Assembly (NCBI GenBank): GCA_947379685.1
Contig: CANCOG010000181.1
Coordinates: 1-8,993 of the forward strand
DNA from: Flavipsychrobacter stenotrophus
Lineage (GTDB): Bacteria; Bacteroidota; Bacteroidia; Chitinophagales; Chitinophagaceae
DNA: 8,993 nt
Direction of reading: 5' to 3'
Position 1 is the first letter of the stretch. Each line of letters starts with the position of its first letter. The notes beneath the pieces were generated by a model. It had not been told where the DNA came from and did no database searches. It saw only the letters and a program-made list of their open reading frames with translations. Below are positions 5,079-8,993 of the stretch, in pieces. The translations under genes and the position numbers were made by a program.

Positions 5079-5318
5079 ATGTCAGGTGAGATAAATGTTA
5101 TACGGGAGGAAGTAAAGAAGTACATAGATAGTGCTGATGATCATGTAGTCAGGATGGTCTATGCTTTGCTGGAGGCAGATGCCAAAGACGATTCCTGGGG
5201 CGAAATGCCGGACGATGTCGCTGCGGAATTGGAGGAGTCAATACGACAGGCAGATAATGGTGAGAAAATTAATCATGCTGATGTTGTAAAAAAATATCCC
5301 CAATGGTTTACAAAGTAG
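5079..5318 (+). CDS. Antitoxin of a RelE/ParE-type toxin-antitoxin pair
   Basis: The 79-residue acidic protein begins MSGEINVIREEVKKYIDSAD, with a first helical segment reaching the ALLEADAKDD region. It continues MPDDVAAELEESIRQADNG and ends HADVVKKYPQWFTK. This layout is typical of small antitoxins paired with RelE/ParE toxins in Bacteroidota. The helical first half may mediate dimerisation, and the C-terminal part probably wraps the toxin; these roles are inferred. No classical ribbon-helix-helix or Phd motif is obvious, so DNA binding is not certain. The 3' end overlaps the toxin start by 16 nt, indicating translational coupling and one transcript. The gene is assigned mainly from its partner and layout. 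Confidence 0.75.
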   Translation: MSGEINVIREEVKKYIDSADDHVVRMVYALLEADAKDDSWGEMPDDVAAELEESIRQADNGEKINHADVVKKYPQWFTK

Positions 5319-5608
5319 AATGGACTCCCAATGCATTGAGCAGCTATGAGCGCAATATGTCCTGGTTGCAGGAGAACTGGACAACGAAGGAAGTAACTCA
5401 TTTTGCTCAAATAGTTCAGAATAAGATATCGTTATTATCTGATCACCCGGAGATTGGCAGACCACGAAATAAAAGGCAGCCGAATATTCGGCAAACGGTC
5501 TTACACAAAAAAATACTGCTTATTTATCGGGTGAAGAAACAAACTCATGAAATCGAATTACTCCTCTTCTGGAACACTCCTCAAAAACCGTCTAAATTGA
5601 AAACGTAG
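5303..5608 (+). CDS. RelE/ParE-family toxin
   Basis: The 101-residue protein follows the RelE/ParE fold. The opening strand is YKVEWTPNAL, followed by two helices (SSYERNMSWLQENWTTKEVTHFAQ and IVQNKISLLSDHPEIGRP). Strands then follow: NIRQTVLHKKILLIYRVKKQ and HEIELLLFWNT. The DHPEIGRP segment and the closing LLLFWNTPQKP are typical of the superfamily. RelE-like members cleave mRNA on the ribosome and ParE-like members poison gyrase; the sequence does not decide which. The ATG lies inside the antitoxin gene (16-nt overlap). The reading frame is intact, so the pair may be functional. It sits next to the HNH/vsr-remnant region within an apparent accessory block. Confidence 0.85.
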   Translation: MVYKVEWTPNALSSYERNMSWLQENWTTKEVTHFAQIVQNKISLLSDHPEIGRPRNKRQPNIRQTVLHKKILLIYRVKKQTHEIELLLFWNTPQKPSKLKT

Positions 5609-5675
5609 TACGCCTGCCCTTAGTCGGCTAGCGAAACTTTGCACAGCGGAAATTCAAACTCTTTGCGAAAGGTTG

Positions 5676-5708
5676 ACGGGCGTTACAAACGCCCTGCCGT
5701 GGCATCCT
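5676..5708 (+). repeat. Family B palindrome with conserved flank, left of kbl
   Basis: GGGCGTT-ACA-AACGCCC is a perfect 7-bp stem with a 3-nt loop (5678-5694), followed by TGCCGTGGCATCCT. The 33-nt unit matches 7272-7304 at 31 of 33 positions. Confidence 0.85.
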
Positions 5709-5752
5709 TCCCGCAGAAAAAGCGGGACAGGCTGTTACAAACTGAGGACGAG
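5709..5752 (+). repeat. Degenerate family B copy with an inserted hairpin
   Basis: CCCGC (5710-5714) and GCGGG (5722-5726) form an extra small stem. After it come GTTACAAAC (5734-5742) and TGAGGACGAG. The corresponding right-hand element (7305-7323) lacks the inserted hairpin, and its GTTACAAAC keeps paired arms, which are broken here. Confidence 0.6.
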
Positions 5753-5894
5753 TGTGGTGGACTTTCTTTGTGGCTTGTTTTTCACTGAATGCAACCTATA
5801 TACATAGACTGTAAATTGCGACTTAGCGCCTTTGCGCGAAACCTTACGCTGTCAATGAACGCCCAAACATTTCCCTCCTTCCCTCAATTTTATT

Positions 5895-5901
5895 TACTTT
5901 G
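5895..5901 (+). promoter_or_regulatory. Candidate -7 element (TACTTTG) of kbl
   Basis: TACTTTG is one base short of TAnnTTTG and ends 15 nt before the kbl ATG. The in-frame TTG at 5899 overlaps it, which argues against that start. No -33 element was identified. Confidence 0.35.
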
Positions 5902-5916
5902 CTGAAAAATAGACAA

Positions 5917-7107
5917 ATGGCCAGTACATCATTTTATACAAGGATACAAAAGGAGTTGCAGGAGATTGAAGATGCGGGGTTGTTTAAGCGGGAACGCGTT
6001 ATTGCTTCGGAGCAGGGCGCTGAAATTACAGTGAATGGCAGACAGGTGCTTAATTTCTGTGCCAATAATTATCTCGGGCTGTCGTCGCACCCCAAGGTGA
6101 TAGAAGCTGCCCACAAGGCGGTAGATAGCAGGGGTTATGGTATGAGTTCGGTGCGCTTCATTTGCGGCACTCAGGATATTCACCGCGAACTGGAACAGAA
6201 GATCGCTACCTTCCTGGGAACAGAAGACACCATATTATATGTTGCCTGTTTCGATGCCAATGGTGGTGTGTTTGAGCCGCTGCTGGGTGAGGAAGATGCC
6301 ATCATCAGCGATGAGCTGAACCATGCTTCTATTATAGATGGTGTACGCCTGTGCAAGGCCCGTCGCGGTCGTTACAAGCACAACAATATGGAAGACCTTG
6401 AGGCGCAGCTGCAGGCCAATATGGATGCCCGCACCCGCATGATAGTTACGGATTCTGTGTTTTCTATGGATGGTACCATTGCCCAGCTCGATAAAATTTG
6501 TGACCTGGCCGATAAATATGATGCATTGGTGATGATAGACGAAAGCCATTCGTCGGGCTTCATGGGTGCTACGGGCAGGGGCGTTCACGAACTGTGTGGT
6601 GTTATGGGCCGTATTGATATTATTACCGGTACGCTTGGCAAGGCCCTCGGCGGCGCCAGCGGTGGCTTTACCAGCGGTAAGAAAGAAATAGTGGATATGT
6701 TGCGCCAGCGCAGCCGACCTTATTTGTTCTCCAACTCACTGGCACCGTCCATTGTAGGAGCGTCAATCGCTGTGCTCGATATGCTCAGCGAAACAACCGC
6801 CCTCCGCGATAAGCTGGAAGAAAACACCCTCTACTTCCGCAAACGCATGACAGAAGCGGGTTTCGATATTAAACCCGGCACCCACCCTATTTGTCCGCTC
6901 ATGTTGTATGATGCAGTGGTTGCCCAGAAATTTGCCGCCCGCATGTTGGAAGAAGGTATTTATGTTATTGGTTTCTTCTTCCCTGTAGTGCCACGTGGTC
7001 AGGCCCGCATCAGGGTACAAATATCCGCCGGCCACGATATGGCCCAACTCGATACCGCCATCAATGCCTTTATTAAGGTGGGCAAGGAACTGGAGGTTAT
7101 TAAGTAA
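5917..7107 (+). CDS. kbl: Glycine C-acetyltransferase (2-amino-3-ketobutyrate CoA ligase)
   Basis: The 396-residue protein is close to the roughly 398 of E. coli Kbl and is similar along its whole length. It is a PLP-dependent alpha-oxoamine synthase. With CoA it converts 2-amino-3-ketobutyrate from threonine dehydrogenation into glycine and acetyl-CoA. Visible landmarks include NFCANNYLGL (residues 47-56), SVRFICGTQD (78-87), His136 in LNHASIIDGVRLCKA, and Asp208 with His211 in MIDESHSSGF. The PLP lysine is Lys242 in ITGTLGKALGGASGG, followed by QRSRPYLFSNSLAP and a GFFFPVVPRGQARIR ending. The FICGTQ and NHASIIDGVRLCKA strings favour Kbl over related synthases such as serine palmitoyltransferase. 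The ATG at 5917 aligns with the family start and has no Shine-Dalgarno. Threonine dehydrogenase is not adjacent. Family B repeats flank the gene. Confidence 0.95.
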   Translation: MASTSFYTRIQKELQEIEDAGLFKRERVIASEQGAEITVNGRQVLNFCANNYLGLSSHPKVIEAAHKAVDSRGYGMSSVRFICGTQDIHRELEQKIATFLGTEDTILYVACFDANGGVFEPLLGEEDAIISDELNHASIIDGVRLCKARRGRYKHNNMEDLEAQLQANMDARTRMIVTDSVFSMDGTIAQLDKICDLADKYDALVMIDESHSSGFMGATGRGVHELCGVMGRIDIITGTLGKALGGASGGFTSGKKEIVDMLRQRSRPYLFSNSLAPSIVGASIAVLDMLSETTALRDKLEENTLYFRKRMTEAGFDIKPGTHPICPLMLYDAVVAQKFAARMLEEGIYVIGFFFPVVPRGQARIRVQISAGHDMAQLDTAINAFIKVGKELEVIK

Positions 7108-7131
7108 TGATGTTTGTTTTTCAGATAAAAT

Positions 7132-7164
7132 AGATGTGGAACACTTCGGAAGTGTGCCACATCT
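7132..7164 (+). repeat. Family A palindrome, copy 3; possible kbl terminator
   Basis: Arms of 16 nt (AGATGTGGAACACTTC with GAAGTGTGCCACATCT) pair with one mismatch around a single central base. It starts 25 nt after the kbl stop and is followed by TTTGTTTT, so it may also end the kbl transcript. Confidence 0.75.
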
Positions 7165-7197
7165 TTGTTTTAGGGAATTAGTAGTTATCCTACTTCA

Positions 7198-7224
7198 CTC
7201 GTCCTCGTTACAAACGAGGACGAG
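7198..7224 (+). repeat. Family B palindrome with perfect 12-bp arms
   Basis: CTCGTCCTCGTT and AACGAGGACGAG pair perfectly around ACA. Its last 23 nt are identical to 7301-7323. Confidence 0.85.
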
Positions 7225-7271
7225 TATAAGTTGGTCAATGAATATTGGGGCATCGATGGTTTATGGATATA

Positions 7272-7323
7272 ACGGGCGTTACAAACGCCCTGCCGCAGCA
7301 TCCTCGTTACAAACGAGGACGAG
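7272..7323 (+). repeat. Composite family B element, right of kbl
   Basis: Two hairpins stand in tandem: GGGCGTT-ACA-AACGCCC (7274-7290) and TCCTCGTT-ACA-AACGAGGA (7301-7319), joined by TGCCGCAGCA. The arrangement repeats that of 5676-5752, where the second hairpin is degenerate. Confidence 0.85.
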
Positions 7324-7340
7324 TTTGAGAGACTTAAATC

Positions 7341-7373
7341 AGGTGTGGCACACTTCTGAATTGTGCCACACCT
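7341..7373 (+). repeat. Family A palindrome, copy 4
   Basis: AGGTGTGGCACACTTC pairs with GAATTGTGCCACACCT with one mismatch around a single central base. It is followed by ATGTTTTT and lies 28 nt from the end of the M19 gene. Confidence 0.85.
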
Positions 7374-7400
7374 ATGTTTTTATCGATACCAATTTTTGCA

Positions 7401-8993
7401 CTACCGCGGCAACAAATCGTTATACCATTTTTTGAGGAAAGCCCTGCCATTGTCGTGCATCACTCCCCTGAGCTTGGCTTTCAGGCTCACCATATCAACA
7501 TGCCCCGAAGGCGTTGTTGGCAATAGTCTTACCTTCACTGAAGGGTAAAAATGCAGGTAAGATGACTCCAGCCCCAGCATAATGGCAAATAATATATCTT
7601 CGATTTCATTGTCATTGATGTCGGTGCAATAGTCGGCTGCGTCCATTGGCTCAATGAGCCCGTCATAATCACTGCCCATAACAATATGCGACCATACATC
7701 TATAAAACCATTGTTCAACCCTACGGCAACTATATGAAGGATGGTCAACCCAAAGTTGGCCACTTCCCTGCGGCGATCGCGCTCAAAATCATTCAATTCC
7801 CTGTCTGGGTCTACATCCAGATCAGTATCGGGGTCAGTATCAGGCATCTCCTTATAAGGAACGACAGGGAACTTTGCCTTCAGGAAATTAAACTCCGTGG
7901 TCGACAAATATTCAGTGGTGTGGTAGTTCGTGTTCTGGTCAGAAGCCAGCGCACCTATGATACGCTTGTCTAGGCTCAGGCCAATCATACCATTACTTTT
8001 GAGGATAGCAACAATATCTTCATCGAACAGATTGATCGTCCAAGGGTTGAAATAGTACTTTATAGGATCTGGTCCGCCGGAATTCTCCATAGCTATTATC
8101 TGCCCCTCTTCCAGTGGTGCCTCTACCGTTGTTAAGCCATCATTGTCTTCGCTGTTCACATTCAGCCACTCCCCTATCGAGCAGCCGGTTACACCCATGT
8201 GCGTAGCCAAAATAGGATGAACAAAATTGTTCGCCTCCCAAAACTCATACAGATCGAGTCGTGATTTCAGGCTCATATGCTTAACATCTATAAGTACCGG
8301 TGTTCTGCGCCCGTTGACCTCCATCCCATAAGCCGCCCTTATCACGTCCTTGCCCGCATCGGTAATACCAGATCCCTGCGGGTAAAAGTTGGGCTGATGA
8401 ATGAATTTCATACCATATGCATGAGTAGCCAATGGCAGCTCCGCTATATAGGTGAGGTGGGTAAGCGTAACATACATCAGGTCCATTTCCTCCTGCCACA
8501 TAGCACTAAACAGATGCCTTAGGCTATCGGCCGGAGTAAGTACCTGGTTGCAATTGGCTACAAAATCGTCGTACAACGCATCTTTTTTGCCCGGGTTAGG
8601 AATGGTATCCAGGTGATCGGGAGCAAGGCCAATCAGGTTTCGGTTTAGGTTGTGACCACCTTCCATGGATAGCGCCAAAGTAGTACCAGTAAGTGATTCG
8701 AAGTCAACAGTCTGATTCTTGCTACGGGCCAGTATATTGATTTTTGCAGTTCTATCAGCACGTCTTGAAGGACCAATATTGGCCATAATGCTATACAAGT
8801 TCAGTTCCTTAATAAACAGCCTGTAATAAGAAATGGTGCCCTCGGCCACGCTATCAAAATACCTTTTGTCCAGCGGGGAAACCAGGTTGGCTCTCAGCAG
8901 CAGCCCCGCCGCTCCGCCACTGGCACCATTCGCAATGGCATATTCCAGAGAAACAATGGCAGCGACGCCTATGCTCTCGCCGGCAGCCTGCAT
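7401..8993 (-). CDS. Peptidase M19 (membrane dipeptidase-like) protein, N-terminus outside the window
   Basis: Visible are 530 residues to the stop at 7401. The frame is open to the right edge, and the ATG at the edge is probably internal. M19 landmarks occur in order: SMEGGHNL (Glu111), MYVTLTHL (173-180), SGITDAGKDVIR (208-219), VLIDVKHMS (His239), PILATHMGVTG (His265), GMIGLSLD (335-342) and VMGSDYDG (Asp442). Glu111, His239, His265 and Asp442 correspond to the metal and active-site residues of renal dipeptidase (Glu125, His198, His219, Asp288). The first metal motif (DxHxD) is missing and should lie upstream, which supports truncation by the window edge. Spacings are longer than in dipeptidases, with an Asp-rich insert near residues 384-400. 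The gene may therefore encode a divergent M19 hydrolase of unknown substrate. A signal peptide cannot be assessed. Confidence 0.75.
   Translation of the reverse strand: MQAAGESIGVAAIVSLEYAIANGASGGAAGLLLRANLVSPLDKRYFDSVAEGTISYYRLFIKELNLYSIMANIGPSRRADRTAKINILARSKNQTVDFESLTGTTLALSMEGGHNLNRNLIGLAPDHLDTIPNPGKKDALYDDFVANCNQVLTPADSLRHLFSAMWQEEMDLMYVTLTHLTYIAELPLATHAYGMKFIHQPNFYPQGSGITDAGKDVIRAAYGMEVNGRRTPVLIDVKHMSLKSRLDLYEFWEANNFVHPILATHMGVTGCSIGEWLNVNSEDNDGLTTVEAPLEEGQIIAMENSGGPDPIKYYFNPWTINLFDEDIVAILKSNGMIGLSLDKRIIGALASDQNTNYHTTEYLSTTEFNFLKAKFPVVPYKEMPDTDPDTDLDVDPDRELNDFERDRRREVANFGLTILHIVAVGLNNGFIDVWSHIVMGSDYDGLIEPMDAADYCTDINDNEIEDILFAIMLGLESSYLHFYPSVKVRLLPTTPSGHVDMVSLKAKLRGVMHDNGRAFLKKWYNDLLPR

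Larger units (their letters stand above)
5609..5916. other. 308-bp spacer between the toxin gene and kbl
   Basis: No gene was seen. The spacer contains CTTTGC strings near 5637 and 5661, a composite family B repeat (5676-5752) and the sequence GCGCCTTTGCGC near 5827. It ends with a possible -7 element for kbl at 5895. No clear terminator follows the toxin gene. Confidence 0.6.
7108..7400. other. 293-bp convergent spacer made largely of palindromes
   Basis: Between the convergent ends of kbl and the M19 gene are five hairpins: family A at 7132-7164 and 7341-7373, and family B at 7198-7224, 7274-7290 and 7301-7319. Open frames through it cross the hairpins and are not credible genes. Confidence 0.75.

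Noticed and set aside
7198..7323. CRISPR array
   Set aside because: Few copies, irregular spacing, variable stems and no cas genes.
5676..7323. Integron attC-like sites
   Set aside because: GTTACAA does not fit the GTTRRRY core, there is no integrase of the integron type, and the hairpins are not arranged around cassettes.
6995..7548. Plus-strand frames over the kbl end and the repeat-rich spacer
   Set aside because: They overlap kbl and M19 coding sequence and cross five palindromes, with repeated translated strings caused by the DNA repeats.

Overview
The window looks like a chromosomal segment from a Bacteroidota bacterium, probably of the Chitinophagaceae type. This is inferred from three signs: signal peptides and lipoprotein signals of Bacteroidota style, promoters resembling TTTG-N19-TAnnTTTG, and almost no Shine-Dalgarno sequences except in front of rpsU. 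It is moderately AT-rich. Genes lie on both strands and are separated by repeat-bearing spacers.

Layout, left to right. Positions 1-96 (minus) hold the signal-peptide end of a secreted protein that runs off the window. Positions 230-1438 (minus) encode a lipoprotein with an eight-repeat PQQ/BamB-like beta-propeller, followed by an intrinsic terminator. A 431-bp spacer carries several palindromes and a symmetric terminator. Next comes a translation and chromosome-maintenance cluster read leftward: rpsU (bS21), xerC (tyrosine recombinase) and hpf (ribosome hibernation factor). rpsU has a near-perfect Shine-Dalgarno and a canonical promoter. An intrinsic terminator ends directly against the xerC start codon.

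Positions 3730-5608 form an accessory block between apparently core genes. It contains a 28-codon remnant of a Vsr mismatch endonuclease that still has a promoter-like element. It also has a convergent HNH endonuclease of restriction type, a small Cys-rich open frame upstream of that gene, and a RelE/ParE-type toxin-antitoxin pair with overlapping genes. The block reads as a rearranged defence or addiction locus. Nothing in it is clearly a new system, but the replacement of vsr by an HNH nuclease gene is its most notable feature.

Positions 5917-7107 (plus) encode glycine C-acetyltransferase (kbl), flanked by copies of a composite palindromic repeat. Positions 7401-8993 (minus) are most of a peptidase M19 (membrane dipeptidase-like) protein whose N-terminus lies outside the window.

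Two families of short palindromes recur in the spacers. Family A is a 33-nt hairpin with four copies, one of which has compensating stem changes. Family B consists of hairpins sharing the core GTTACAAAC with different outer stems. They resemble REP-type elements; no transposase is present in the window.
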